Shown one piece after another: positions 49,253 through 59,629 of a stretch of DNA of 64,000 bases. The notes beneath the pieces were generated by a model. The model saw only the letters and a list, made by a program, of their open reading frames with translations. It did not search any database and was not told the origin of the DNA. The DNA is from Nonomuraea angiospora (GTDB taxonomy: Bacteria > Actinomycetota > Actinomycetes > Streptosporangiales > Streptosporangiaceae). Position numbers and translations under genes: made by a program. The stretch spans positions 12,276,001 through 12,340,000 of the forward strand of contig NZ_JADBEK010000001.1 of assembly GCF_014873145.1 (NCBI RefSeq), in the 5' to 3' direction. Positions within the stretch are counted from its first letter, which is position 1; every line of letters begins with the position of its first letter.

Positions 49253-50482
49253 ATGCCGGGGGCATTACGCGTGAGGCGTCCATTCATCACCTTGTTGTCC
49301 GCCAACGCCCTGTCCGTCACCGGAAACGTGCTCTCCATGCTCGCCGTCCCCTGGTTCGTCCTGGAGACCACGGGAAGCGCCGCGCTCACGGGGCTGGCCG
49401 CCTTCGCCACCACCTTCCCCATCGTCATCTCCGCCGCGTTCGGCGGCACGCTGGTGGACTGGCTGGGGTTCCGCGCGGCGAGCGTGGTGTCCGACCTGGT
49501 CAGCGGGGTCGTCGTGCTCGCCGTTCCGGCGCTGTTCCTGACGACCGGGCTGTCCTATCCGCTCCTGCTGCTCCTGCTGTTCGTACGGTGGCTGGCCGCC
49601 ACGCCGGGGGAGACCGCGCGCAAGGCCATGCTGCCCGACCTGTCGGCCCTCGGCCGCGTCCGCATCGAGCACGCGACGGCGGCCTACGACGGCGCCAGCC
49701 GCGGCGCGACCATGGTGGGCGCCCCGCTCGCCGGGGTCCTGATCCTCTGGGCGGGACCGAGCACGCTCCTCATCGTCGACGGCGTCACCTTCCTGCTGTC
49801 GGCGGCGCTCGTCGCCGGCGGAGTCCCGCGCATCGAGAACGCCGACCGCGAATCCGGCGGCTACCTGCGCGACCTGCGCGACGGCCTGGCCTTCCTCTGG
49901 CGCGACCGCCTGCAGCTGAGCGCCACCAGCATGATCGTGGTCGTCAACATGCTCGACACGGGCGTGACCCAGGTGCTGCTGGCCCTGTACGCCCGGGACG
50001 TGGCCGGCGACCCCCGCGCGTTCGGCCTGCTCACCGGCGCGCTCGGGGCGGGCGCCGTGGCGGGGACGATCGTGTACGGGGCCGCCGGCGAACGATTACC
50101 CATGAGGCTGACCTACGGAGTGTGCTTCCTCATCGCCGGCGTCCCGCGCGTGCTGGTCCTGGCGCTCGGCGCGCCGTTCCCCGTGGCGCTCGCCACGGCC
50201 GCGCTGTCCGGGTTCGCCGCCGGCGCGATCAACCCGATCCTCGGCATCCTGCAGTTCGGCCGCATCCCCGCCCCCATGAGAGCGCGGGCGCTCGGCACCA
50301 TGACGGCCGCCGCGTACGCCGCCATGCCGGCCGGCGGGCTGCTGGCCGGCTCGCTCACCGAGCTGACCGGCCTGCGGACCACGCTCTACGCGTTCGCCGC
50401 CCTCTATCTGATCACGTCCATCCCGCCGTTCGTCTGCCGGGCCTGGCGGGAGCTGGATCAGCCGTCTACCGCGAAACCGTAG
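49253..50482 (+). CDS. MFS transporter (MFS_3/enterobactin-exporter type)
   Basis: 409 residues with about 11-12 membrane helices (PFITLLSANALSVTGNVLSM; LVDWLGFRAASVVSDLVSG with the conserved loop 2-3; FVRWLAATPGETARKAML). Resembles efflux members of the MFS_3 group. ATG at 49253, GGGAG close upstream. The 3' end overlaps the convergent PfkB gene by 17 bases. Substrate not predictable. Confidence 0.87.
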   Translation: MPGALRVRRPFITLLSANALSVTGNVLSMLAVPWFVLETTGSAALTGLAAFATTFPIVISAAFGGTLVDWLGFRAASVVSDLVSGVVVLAVPALFLTTGLSYPLLLLLLFVRWLAATPGETARKAMLPDLSALGRVRIEHATAAYDGASRGATMVGAPLAGVLILWAGPSTLLIVDGVTFLLSAALVAGGVPRIENADRESGGYLRDLRDGLAFLWRDRLQLSATSMIVVVNMLDTGVTQVLLALYARDVAGDPRAFGLLTGALGAGAVAGTIVYGAAGERLPMRLTYGVCFLIAGVPRVLVLALGAPFPVALATAALSGFAAGAINPILGILQFGRIPAPMRARALGTMTAAAYAAMPAGGLLAGSLTELTGLRTTLYAFAALYLITSIPPFVCRAWRELDQPSTAKP

Positions 50483-51338
50483 CCAACAGCGCGGACTCCG
50501 TGATGGGGGACTCGTGCGTGCCGGCGACCGTGCACGCGTGCGCGCCGGCCACCGCGCCCAGGCGTACGCACTCCTCCAGCGACCGGCCGCGCAAGGTGCC
50601 GTACAGGAAGCCGGAGACGAACGCGTCGCCCGCCCCGTTGCTGTCGGCCACCGGCCCGGGCAGCGGCGCGGCCGGGAAGGCGCGCACGCCGCGGTCGCGC
50701 GTCAGCACGAGGCAGCCGTCGGCCCCGCGCGTGCAGACGACGGTGTGGGCGCGGCCGCGCTCGAGGATGTCGCGCATCGTGGCGGCCGGGTCGGCCAGCG
50801 CGGTGGCCGACAGGAACACCAGGTCGGAGCGGTAGGCGAAGTCCTTGTGGTAGTCGTTGGCGCCGTCCCAGTCGTGCAGGTCGGTGGAGATCGGCGTGCC
50901 GTCGAGGTCGGGGTAGACGTGGCGGCAGAAGTCCATGATCGACAGGTGGACGTGCCTGGCGCGCGTGTTCGCGTACAGCTCGCGCGGCAGGCGCTCGTCC
51001 GGCGTGACCTTCGGGTCGTGGAGCGAGGTGCGGCGGCCGTCCGGCCCCACGAGCAGGACGCTGCGCCGGGTGCCCGCCGCGGCGGGCCCGAAGGAGCAGT
51101 CGACCTCGCGCAGCGCCTGGCGGACCAGCGCGCCCTGCGGGTCGTCGCCGATCAGGTCGGCGAAGGCGACGGCGAGGCCGAGCGCGTGGCAGCCCAGCGC
51201 CACGCCCGCGCCCGTGTTGCCGATCCGGTCGACGACCGGGGGCACGTGGTAGGTGTCCTGGTACGGCAGCGGCAGCTCCGGCACGTACACCGTCGTATCG
51301 ACCCCGGCCCCTCCGAGGACCAAGATATCCGTATTCAT
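50466..51338 (-). CDS. PfkB-family carbohydrate kinase
   Basis: 290 residues with a ribokinase fold: start DILVLGGAGVDTTVYVPELP, substrate lid GNTGAGVALGCHALGL and the PfkB signature with the catalytic Asp in DSNGAGDAFVSGFLYG. Phosphorylates a sugar or nucleoside; the exact substrate is unclear. ATG at 51338 with GGAG 8 bases upstream; GTG at 51347 is possible. Same strand as the LacI gene, separated by a 115-base gap with a repeat-like sequence. Confidence 0.9.
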   Translation of the reverse strand: MNTDILVLGGAGVDTTVYVPELPLPYQDTYHVPPVVDRIGNTGAGVALGCHALGLAVAFADLIGDDPQGALVRQALREVDCSFGPAAAGTRRSVLLVGPDGRRTSLHDPKVTPDERLPRELYANTRARHVHLSIMDFCRHVYPDLDGTPISTDLHDWDGANDYHKDFAYRSDLVFLSATALADPAATMRDILERGRAHTVVCTRGADGCLVLTRDRGVRAFPAAPLPGPVADSNGAGDAFVSGFLYGTLRGRSLEECVRLGAVAGAHACTVAGTHESPITESALLATVSR

Positions 51339-51453
51339 GGCTTCCACTCCGTGGAGGCGGGCTCGGTCGCTGGGGAGCCGTCGCCTTCCCTCGTCGCTCT
51401 GGTCGCTGCGCTCCCGCCGCTCCTCAGTCCAGGCGACGGCGCTCCCTCGCCGG

Positions 51454-52479
51454 TCACCGGTTGACCAGCGGGCCGGAGCCGGTGGAGCCGCGGACGACGA
51501 GCTCTGGCTGGAAGATCAGCTCGACGTGCTTGGCGGGGGCGCTGTTGACCTCTTCGAGCAGCGTCTGCACGGCCGCCGAGGCCATCGCGCCGATCGGCTT
51601 GCGCACGGTGGTCAGCGGCGGGTCGGTGAACGCGATCAGCGGCGAGTCGTCGAAGCCCACCACGGACACCTCTCCCGGCACCGACAGCCCCTTCTCCCGG
51701 CAGGCGCGGATCGCGCCCAGCGCCATCAGGTCGCTCGCGCACACGATGCCGGTGCAGCCGCGGGCCAGCAGCTGCGCGGCGGCCGCCTGACCGCCCTCGA
51801 CGGAGAACAGCGAGTGGGCGATCAGCTCGTCGACGTCGGTCGCGCCGAGCAGCTGCGCCATGGCCTGCTTGTAGCCGTCGATCTTCCTGATCACCGGCAC
51901 GAACCTGCGCGGCCCCAGCGCGATCCCGATCCGCTCGTGGCCGAGGTCGACCAGGTGCTGCACGGACAGCCGGGCGGCCATGCGGTCGTCGGGCGAGATG
52001 AAGGGCGCGTCGATGTGCTCGCTGTAGCCGTCGACCAGCACGATCGGCAGCCCGCGGTCGGTCAGGCGGGTGTAGCGGTCCATGCGGGCGGTGCTGTCGG
52101 CGTGCAGCCCGGAGATGAACACGATGCCGCTCACCCCGCGGTCGACCAGCAGCTCGGTGAACTCGTCCTCCGGCGCGCCGCCGGGCAGCTGGGTGCACAG
52201 GACCGGCGTGTAGCCGTGCTGGGTCAGCGCCTTCTCGATGGCCTGCGCGAACGCGGGGAAGATCGGGTTGTCCAGCTCCGGCGTCACCAGGCCGACCAGC
52301 CCGTTGCTGCGCTGGCGCAGCCGGGGCGGGCGCTCGTAGCCCATGAGGTCGAGCGCGGTCATCACCGCCTGGCGGGTGGCGGCCGAGACGCCGGGTTTGC
52401 CGTTGAGCACCCTGCTGACCGTGGCCTCACTCACCCCGGCCTGGGCGGCGATGTCGGCTAGGCGAGCGTGACCGTTCAT
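51454..52479 (-). CDS. malR: LacI-family repressor, MalR-like
   Basis: 341 residues: helix-turn-helix ARLADIAAQAGVSEATVSRV, hinge VMTALDLMGYERPP, sensor core LVGLVTPELDNPIFPAFAQA, GIVCASDLMALGAIRACREKG and VVGFDDSPLIAFTDPPLTTV. It follows the GH13 gene on the same strand with coupled ends, next to the MsiK-like gene, so it most likely controls maltose/maltodextrin use including the 33-kb operon. ATG at 52479 chosen; GTG at 52488 would overlap the GH13 stop by 4 bases and is equally plausible. The malR symbol is inferred from context. Confidence 0.8.
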   Translation of the reverse strand: MNGHARLADIAAQAGVSEATVSRVLNGKPGVSAATRQAVMTALDLMGYERPPRLRQRSNGLVGLVTPELDNPIFPAFAQAIEKALTQHGYTPVLCTQLPGGAPEDEFTELLVDRGVSGIVFISGLHADSTARMDRYTRLTDRGLPIVLVDGYSEHIDAPFISPDDRMAARLSVQHLVDLGHERIGIALGPRRFVPVIRKIDGYKQAMAQLLGATDVDELIAHSLFSVEGGQAAAAQLLARGCTGIVCASDLMALGAIRACREKGLSVPGEVSVVGFDDSPLIAFTDPPLTTVRKPIGAMASAAVQTLLEEVNSAPAKHVELIFQPELVVRGSTGSGPLVNR

Positions 52480-52484
52480 GCCAC

Positions 52485-53945
<1,461 letters not shown>

Positions 53946-53978
53946 AGTCTCCCCTTGACGGTCCCGACTATGAAATCC

Positions 53979-53999
53979 CTTGCCGCAAGTTTACGCAAG
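53979..53999. promoter_or_regulatory. CTTGC/GCAAG operator-like element
   Basis: CTTGC-C-GCAAG palindrome at 53979-53989 followed by a second CGCAAG at 53994-53999, giving two direct CGCAAG repeats 10 bases apart. The same half-sites occur in the malE/aglA region at 33.18-33.21 kb. Probably the MalR-like operator of the GH13-lacI unit, 35 bases upstream of the GH13 start. I see no other clear element between 54000 and 54174. Confidence 0.65.
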
Positions 54000-54174
54000 C
54001 CCTTACATACCCCTCCAATACGGAAATTCCGGCGTAAGAACGCACAAAGCCCTCGACCGAAAGGCCTGCGCAGGAGATTCTTTATGTCAAGGGTGGACAT
54101 CTAGCGTTAAGGCGCGATGTACTACCTCTTCAATCAGCCTCGTCACAGGTGACACGCGCGCAAGGTGTGGGCCC

Positions 54175-55461
54175 ATGAGCTCGGTCGTTCTCGACAAAGT
54201 GACCAAGGTGTATCCGGGCGACTACCTCGCAGTCGACCGGTTGAGCCTGCGGGCCGAAGACGGCGAGTTCCTCGTCCTCCTCGGGCCCTCCGGCTGCGGC
54301 AAGTCCACGCTGCTCCGCATGATCGCGGGCCTGGAGGAGATCACCGACGGTGACCTGTGGCTGGACGGCGAGCTCGCCAACCATCTGGCCCCGCGCGATC
54401 GTGACGTCGCCATGGTGTTCCAGAACGGCGCGCTGTATCCGCACCGGACGGTGCGCGGGAACATCGCCTTCCCCCTGGAGATAGCCAAGTCGGACCCGGC
54501 GATGGTGCGCGAGCGGGTGACCGAGCTGTCGAAGGCGTTACACATCGACGAGACGCTGGACCGCCGCCCCGGCACGCTCTCCGGCGGCCAGCGGCAGCGC
54601 GTGGCCATGGGGCGGGCCATCGTCCGCCAGCCCAAGCTGTTCCTCATGGACGAGCCGCTGTCGAACCTGGACGCGGGCATGCGCACCGAGCTGCGCATGG
54701 AGATCTCGGCGCTGGTCAGGTCGCTCGGCGTCACCACGATCTACGTGACGCACGACCAGGTGGAGGCGCTCACGCTCGCCGACCGGATCGCCATCCTGAA
54801 CCGAGGGGTGCTCCAGGACGTCGGCACCCCCGCCCAGATTTACAACGATCCAGCCACCGCGTTCGTGGCGGCGTTCCTCAACTCCCAGCAGTTGAACCTG
54901 TTGGCGGCCACTGTCAGGACGCCGCAGAACCAGTACGTCATGCTCGACTTCGGGCCGCACCAGCTCACGATGCCGTGGAGCGATCCGAGGGCGTACGCGA
55001 TCTCGCAGCACACCGGCGGGCAGGTGCTGGTGGGCATGCGCCCGGACGGGCTGGCGCCGGTGCAGGAGTCGTACGACGGGCCGTCGTTCTTCGGGCGGGT
55101 GCGGGCGCTGGAGTACCACGGGCACGAGTGGCTGGCGTACCTGGAGTGCGGGGTGCCCGCCGTACCGGTGCCGGAGCCGCCGGACCCGCGCCAGCGGAGC
55201 AACGCGAACAAGAACGGCTCGGGGAAGCTGTCAGGACTGGTACGGCGGATCTTCTCCGCGCAGCGGGAGGAGGAGCACCAGGAGCAGGAGCAGGTCGGCC
55301 AGCACCCGAACAGCGGCATCCACCGCCGCTCCGACCTGATCGTCCGCCTGGGCAACCGCCCCGTCTGGCGCGCGGGCGACGCCGCCAAGGTCGCGATCGA
55401 CCTTTCCCGCATCATGATCTTCACCCTCGACGGCGCCCGCATCGACCCCCCGCGCCGATAG
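54175..55461 (+). CDS. msiK: MsiK-like shared sugar-importer ATPase
   Basis: 428 residues. ABC ATPase domain with Walker A GPSGCGKST, signature LSGGQRQRVAMGRA, Walker B LFLMDEPLSNLD and a MalK-type regulatory TOBE domain. It stands alone without permease or binding protein, as MsiK does, while both importers in the window (ceb, mal) have no ATPase. Odd points: the Q-loop region has FQNGALYPHRTV, and a long charged insert near residues 340-385 (QREEEHQEQEQVGQHPN) makes it longer than usual MsiK. ATG at 54175, weak ribosome site. Confidence 0.87.
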   Translation: MSSVVLDKVTKVYPGDYLAVDRLSLRAEDGEFLVLLGPSGCGKSTLLRMIAGLEEITDGDLWLDGELANHLAPRDRDVAMVFQNGALYPHRTVRGNIAFPLEIAKSDPAMVRERVTELSKALHIDETLDRRPGTLSGGQRQRVAMGRAIVRQPKLFLMDEPLSNLDAGMRTELRMEISALVRSLGVTTIYVTHDQVEALTLADRIAILNRGVLQDVGTPAQIYNDPATAFVAAFLNSQQLNLLAATVRTPQNQYVMLDFGPHQLTMPWSDPRAYAISQHTGGQVLVGMRPDGLAPVQESYDGPSFFGRVRALEYHGHEWLAYLECGVPAVPVPEPPDPRQRSNANKNGSGKLSGLVRRIFSAQREEEHQEQEQVGQHPNSGIHRRSDLIVRLGNRPVWRAGDAAKVAIDLSRIMIFTLDGARIDPPRR

Positions 55462-55483
55462 CCCGCCGCCACCGCCCCGCGGT

Positions 55484-56200
55484 TCACTGCTGGAGGGTCT
55501 GGCTGCGTTCGATGAGGTCCAGCATTCCTTTCCGGATCTGGCGCAGGAAGACGAGGACCTCCTCGGCGGCCGCGGCGACGGCCTGGTCGCCGGGGGCGAC
55601 GGCGGGTTCGAGCAGCCGGGCCACGGTGTCGGCGAGAACCTGGTCGGGATCGACGCCGAGGGCGGCGGTGGCCGGGTCGGACAGGGCGGCGCCGAACCCG
55701 GTGAGCACGGCGTGCACGGCGTAGGTCAGCTCGGGCAGCGGACGGTCGTGGCGGATCAGCCCGTGGCGGTGATGGATCGGCATGCCCGCCTCGCACAGGG
55801 CGCTGGGCGTGGTGCGGGCGAACAGCTCGCGGTCGCCCGCCTGCTGGGTGAGCAGCCGCAGCAGGTCGGCGTCGCCGCTCTGCACCCGGCGGGCCAGCGG
55901 GAACTTCAGCCCGGTGCGGACCAGCAGCGGGGCCAGGCGGTGCGGCAGCACGGTGGCGGGGTCGGCGCTGACGCGGGTGGTGATCTCGTCCAGGAAGGCC
56001 AGCAGTTCGCGGGCGAACAGCCCGAGGATGAGGTCCTCTTTGGCGGGCCAGTACAGGTAGACGGTGCCCTTGCCGACCCCCGCCGCGCGGGCGATCTCGC
56101 TGACCGTCACCTTGTGCACGCCGTGATCGAGCACCAGCTCCCGTGCGCTGTCCAGGATGCGGGCGGCTTTGCGCGAGTGGCGCTCGATCAGCTGGCTCAC
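55484..56200 (-). CDS. TetR-family regulator next to the flavin monooxygenase
   Basis: 238 residues: RILDSARELVLDHGVHKVTV, EIARAAGVGKGTVYLYWPAK. The C-terminal domain is unclassified. GTG start at 56200, GAGGA 8 bases upstream. Located 40 bases downstream of the monooxygenase gene on the same strand, so regulator and enzyme probably form one autoregulated operon behind the inverted repeat at 57.5 kb. Confidence 0.88.
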   Translation of the reverse strand: MSQLIERHSRKAARILDSARELVLDHGVHKVTVSEIARAAGVGKGTVYLYWPAKEDLILGLFARELLAFLDEITTRVSADPATVLPHRLAPLLVRTGLKFPLARRVQSGDADLLRLLTQQAGDRELFARTTPSALCEAGMPIHHRHGLIRHDRPLPELTYAVHAVLTGFGAALSDPATAALGVDPDQVLADTVARLLEPAVAPGDQAVAAAAEEVLVFLRQIRKGMLDLIERSQTLQQ

Positions 56201-56240
56201 GTGGGCTGTCCTCTTTCGTGTGCTTCCGTGCCGGCGTCGG

Positions 56241-57452
56241 TCACACGGCGGCGACGTCGAAGGTCTTGTTCCTCATGTCCGGACCGTTCATTATCTTGCC
56301 CATGGCCGGCCCGATGACCGGCGCGCGCATGAGGCGCAGCATCGCGCCGCGCATGACCTGCTCCTTGCGGTCGTGCGGCGTGAAGATCCTGCGCATGATC
56401 AGCGCGCTGTCCTGCTCGGTCTGGATGAAGGGCCGCATCCGGGCCTCCCACGCCCGCAGCGCGCCGGGCAGGTCGCCGGGGTGGCGCTGCAGCATGGTGC
56501 CCAGTAGCTCGCCGCCGGCGATGCCGCTGGAGGCGCCCATGCCCGCGTACAAGGTCACGCACCAGGCGGCGTCGCCGACCAGGACCACCCGGCCGTGGTG
56601 CCAGCGCGGCATCTTGACCTGGTTCACCGAGTCGAACAGGAACTCCGGGGCCTGCTCGAACGCCGTGAACAGCTTCTCCAGGAGCGGTCCGGCGGGCTGC
56701 GGGCCGAACGCGGCGCGGATGGACTCGATCGGCGGGCGGGCGAACTCGGCGTCGATGTCGCCGGTGCGGTAGGAGAACAGCAGGCCCGGCGGGTGGTCGG
56801 AGAAGGGGAAGATCCACGCTGAGCGTCCCGGCTCGGCCAGGGTCAGGCCCTGCCCCTGGCCGAGGCCCTCGATCGGCTGGTCCAGCACGGTGGCGCCGAT
56901 CATGTAGTTCAGCGGGTGCAGGTGCTCCTCGGGGCCGAAGGCCAGCCTGCGCACGGTCGAGCGCATCCCGTCGGCGCCCACCACCAGGTCGAAGCGCTCG
57001 GTGACGGTGGCGCCGGAGGCGGTGTCGCGCAGGGTGACCTCCGCCGCGGAGTCGTCCTGGGCGATGTGGGTGGGCACGGTGGAATAGCGGATCTCCACAT
57101 CGGCCGGGAGCGCGGCGAACAGCGCCCGCTCGATGTCGCCGCGCAGCACCACCCGCGGCTTGCCGGGCAGGTTGGCCAGGCTCATGCCGGCGGTGTGGCG
57201 TCCGGCCCGGTTCACCTCGTACGGGGGAAACCGCGGGGTGCGGTCGCCGATCGCCTCCAGCACGCCCAGCCGCCCCGCGGAGGCGACACCGGTGCCGAAC
57301 AGCAGGATGAAGTACCCGCCTGAGCGGCGTGCCGGAGCCCGCTCCACCAGCACCGGCTCCCAGCCCACCTGCCGCAGGCGCAGCGCGGTGGCGATGCCCG
57401 CGATCCCGAGCCCCACCACCAGCGCACGGCCACGCCCGACTGCGTCCTTCAT
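56241..57452 (-). CDS. FAD-dependent monooxygenase (TetX/PHBH type)
   Basis: 403 residues. GXGXXG region RALVVGLGIAGIATALRLRQ, the second conserved segment VVGADGMRSTVRRLAFG (DG motif) and the GD motif VVLVGDAAWCVTLYAGMGAS. Class A flavoprotein hydroxylase that may modify an aromatic or antibiotic-like compound. ATG at 57452 with GGGGAG at 7-base spacing. The TetR gene downstream and the operator upstream suggest substrate-induced expression. Confidence 0.9.
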   Translation of the reverse strand: MKDAVGRGRALVVGLGIAGIATALRLRQVGWEPVLVERAPARRSGGYFILLFGTGVASAGRLGVLEAIGDRTPRFPPYEVNRAGRHTAGMSLANLPGKPRVVLRGDIERALFAALPADVEIRYSTVPTHIAQDDSAAEVTLRDTASGATVTERFDLVVGADGMRSTVRRLAFGPEEHLHPLNYMIGATVLDQPIEGLGQGQGLTLAEPGRSAWIFPFSDHPPGLLFSYRTGDIDAEFARPPIESIRAAFGPQPAGPLLEKLFTAFEQAPEFLFDSVNQVKMPRWHHGRVVLVGDAAWCVTLYAGMGASSGIAGGELLGTMLQRHPGDLPGALRAWEARMRPFIQTEQDSALIMRRIFTPHDRKEQVMRGAMLRLMRAPVIGPAMGKIMNGPDMRNKTFDVAAV

Positions 57453-57493
57453 ACCGGACTCCCCTTCTGTCGTGTTGGTACGACTCTATTCGA

Positions 57494-57527
57494 CGAACTG
57501 ACCAGATTGGTTCTGTTGGTCAGTTCG
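57494..57527. promoter_or_regulatory. Inverted repeat upstream of the flavin monooxygenase operon
   Basis: CGAACTGACCA / TGGTCAGTTCG, perfect 11-bp arms with a 12-base centre that itself contains ATTGGTT. It lies 42-75 bases before the monooxygenase start and its right arm runs over the stop codon of the ykcB-like gene. Probable TetR operator; a terminator role is possible. Confidence 0.75.
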
Positions 57528-59604
57528 CGCAGTCGTAGAGGGTGAGGCCGCCGGTCGTGGAACTTCCGCCATAGGCGGCGGCGGGGACTACGGCGCAGTT
57601 CGCTTTCATCCATTGCGAGCGGTTCGTGCTCGACCCGCCCATCCCGCCCCAGCCGGTGTCCAGGACGAAGCGCAGCTGCCCGGAATCCGTCCAGTCCTTC
57701 AGCTGCTGGACGGCCGGGGCGTCGTCGATGCCGATGAAGCCGCCCATGCCGATGACGGTGGCGTCGCTGCCGAGGATGAACGTGGAGGCGAACATGGCGC
57801 CACCCTCGACGGCGAGCTTGATCCGGGCGGAGCCGGAGTTCCTGACGGCATGGTCGAGGATCTTGCGCTGGTCGGCGGTGAGCTCGGCGCCGCCCCCGGG
57901 AAAGCCACCCGGGAAGCCGCCCGCGAGCCCGGACGGCATGCCGCCCGAGCTCCCACCGGGAAAGCCCTCGGGGAGCTCCATGCCGGGCGGGAGCTCCATA
58001 CCTGGCGGGAGCTCCATACCGGGCGGGAGTTCCATGCCCGGTGGGAGCCGCATCCCTTCGGGGAGCCCGGAACCGGCCGGGGCCGAGCCGGGTCCGCCGC
58101 CGCGGCCGAAGGGCATGACCGGCGGCCCCGCGGTGGGGTTGGCGCCGCCCAGCACCGACGTGGCGCCGGGGACGCTCATCGCCCAGGCCGCGGGCGCCGC
58201 CAGCACCGCCAGGACCGCGACGCCGAGGGCCGCGGGCAGCAGCCGTCGCCGGCCGGCGGACAGCAGGAGCAGGACGACCGCCACCACTCCGGCCGCGCCC
58301 ACGGGCCACACCAGCCAGCCGTTCCAGGACGGGACCCGCCCGATCATCGCGCAGGCCCAGACCGCGGTCACCGCGACGGTCCCGGCGCCCAGCGGAAGCG
58401 CCCAGCGAGCCCCCGCGCGATGGGCGCGGGCCAGCGTCGTGACGAAACCCGCGGTGACGGCGGCGATCGCCGGGGCGAGCTGCGTCGTGTAGTACGGGTG
58501 GAAGATCCCCTGCTGCGTGGCGAACACCAGCCCGCAGACCACCAGCCAGGTGCCCCACAGCACCCATCCGGCCGCGGCCAACGGCTCACCGGGGGTCGCG
58601 ACCCCGCGCCGGCGCAGCACGGCGACGGCCAGGACCAGCGCCAGCGCCACCCCGCACAGCGGCAGGAGCCAGCTGATCTGCCCGCCGACCTGCTCGTTGA
58701 AGAGCCGCCCCGGACCGGCCGCCCCGCCGAAGGAGATGCCGAAGCCGCCCATGCCGCCGCCGCTCCCGCCGAAGACCCGGCCGAGGCCGTTGTAGCCGAC
58801 GACCAGGTCCCAGGCGCCGCCGTCGGTGCTGCCGCCGACGTACGGCCGCTCTCCCGGCCAGAGCGCGACCATCGCGACCCACCACAGGGAGGACACCGCG
58901 AGGACGGCGCCGCCGGCCAGCAGCCTGGCGAGCCGGCCGGGCCAGGGGCCCCGGGCGCCGGCCAGCCAGGCCGCCGCGAAGGCGGGGATCACCATCCAGG
59001 CGGCCAGCATCTTCGTCAGGAAGCCGAGTCCGATCAGGAACCCGGCGACGCACAGCCACCGCAGGGCGGCCCGGCCGGAAGCCGTCCGCAAGGCCCGCGT
59101 GAGCGCGTACGCCGCCGCCACCAGCGTCAGCACCAGCAGCGTGTCGGGGTTGTTGTCGCGGTTGATCGCCACCGTGATCGGGGTCAGGGTCAGGACCAGC
59201 GCGGCCAGCAGCCCCGCCGCCTCGCCCGCCCACAGGCGTACGGTGCGGTGCAGGAGGAACACCGTGGCGACGCCCTCCAGCACCTGGGGGAGGATCAGCG
59301 CCCAGCCGTGCAGGCCGAAGACCTTGGTGCTGAGGACCTGCGGCCACAGCGCCGCCGGCGGCTTGTCGACGGTGATCACGCCGGCCGGGTCGTAGGCGCC
59401 GAACAGGAAGTTCGTCCAGCTCTGGCCCATCGACTTCACGGCGGCGGAGTAGTAGCTGTTGCCCCAGCCGAGGGAGCCCAGGGCCCAGCCGTACAGGCCG
59501 GCGGCCAGGAGCAGGATCGCCGCCAGCGCGGCCGGGGCCGCCCAGCCGGGCAGGTGACGGCCGGTGGCGCGTGGCGGCGACGGCAGTTCGGTGATGTCGG
59601 TCAT
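57520..59604 (-). CDS. YkcB-type GT39-family membrane glycosyltransferase
   Basis: 694 residues. An ArnT/PMT-like integral membrane domain of about 11-13 helices with the catalytic first-loop region YYSAAVKSMGQSWTNFLFGA and ITVDKPPAALWPQVL (DKPP motif), then a low-complexity PPGMEL segment (about 520-545) and the YkcA/B-like C-terminal domain (LTADQRKILDHAVRNSGSA; ATVIGMGGFIGIDDAPAV). Uses a lipid-phosphate sugar to glycosylate a wall or membrane acceptor by family analogy. It follows the GT2-GtrA gene by 25 bases on the same strand, as ykcB and ykcC pair in Bacillus. Confidence 0.88.
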   Translation of the reverse strand: MTDITELPSPPRATGRHLPGWAAPAALAAILLLAAGLYGWALGSLGWGNSYYSAAVKSMGQSWTNFLFGAYDPAGVITVDKPPAALWPQVLSTKVFGLHGWALILPQVLEGVATVFLLHRTVRLWAGEAAGLLAALVLTLTPITVAINRDNNPDTLLVLTLVAAAYALTRALRTASGRAALRWLCVAGFLIGLGFLTKMLAAWMVIPAFAAAWLAGARGPWPGRLARLLAGGAVLAVSSLWWVAMVALWPGERPYVGGSTDGGAWDLVVGYNGLGRVFGGSGGGMGGFGISFGGAAGPGRLFNEQVGGQISWLLPLCGVALALVLAVAVLRRRGVATPGEPLAAAGWVLWGTWLVVCGLVFATQQGIFHPYYTTQLAPAIAAVTAGFVTTLARAHRAGARWALPLGAGTVAVTAVWACAMIGRVPSWNGWLVWPVGAAGVVAVVLLLLSAGRRRLLPAALGVAVLAVLAAPAAWAMSVPGATSVLGGANPTAGPPVMPFGRGGGPGSAPAGSGLPEGMRLPPGMELPPGMELPPGMELPPGMELPEGFPGGSSGGMPSGLAGGFPGGFPGGGAELTADQRKILDHAVRNSGSARIKLAVEGGAMFASTFILGSDATVIGMGGFIGIDDAPAVQQLKDWTDSGQLRFVLDTGWGGMGGSSTNRSQWMKANCAVVPAAAYGGSSTTGGLTLYDCAN
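57965..58055. repeat. 18-bp tandem repeat coding PPGMEL units
   Basis: Four to five copies of an 18-bp unit within the YkcB-like gene encode LPPGMELPPGMELPPGMEL and flanking variants (RLPPG, ELPEG). The copies differ by only a few bases, which points to recent slippage and probably to length variation between strains. The segment joins the membrane domain to the soluble C-terminal domain. Confidence 0.88.
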
Positions 59605-59629
59605 CTGTGCTTCGCTTCTCCGAAGACGA

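Noticed and set aside
57965-58055. CRISPR or regulatory repeat
   Set aside because: In-frame coding repeat of PPGMEL units inside a glycosyltransferase gene.
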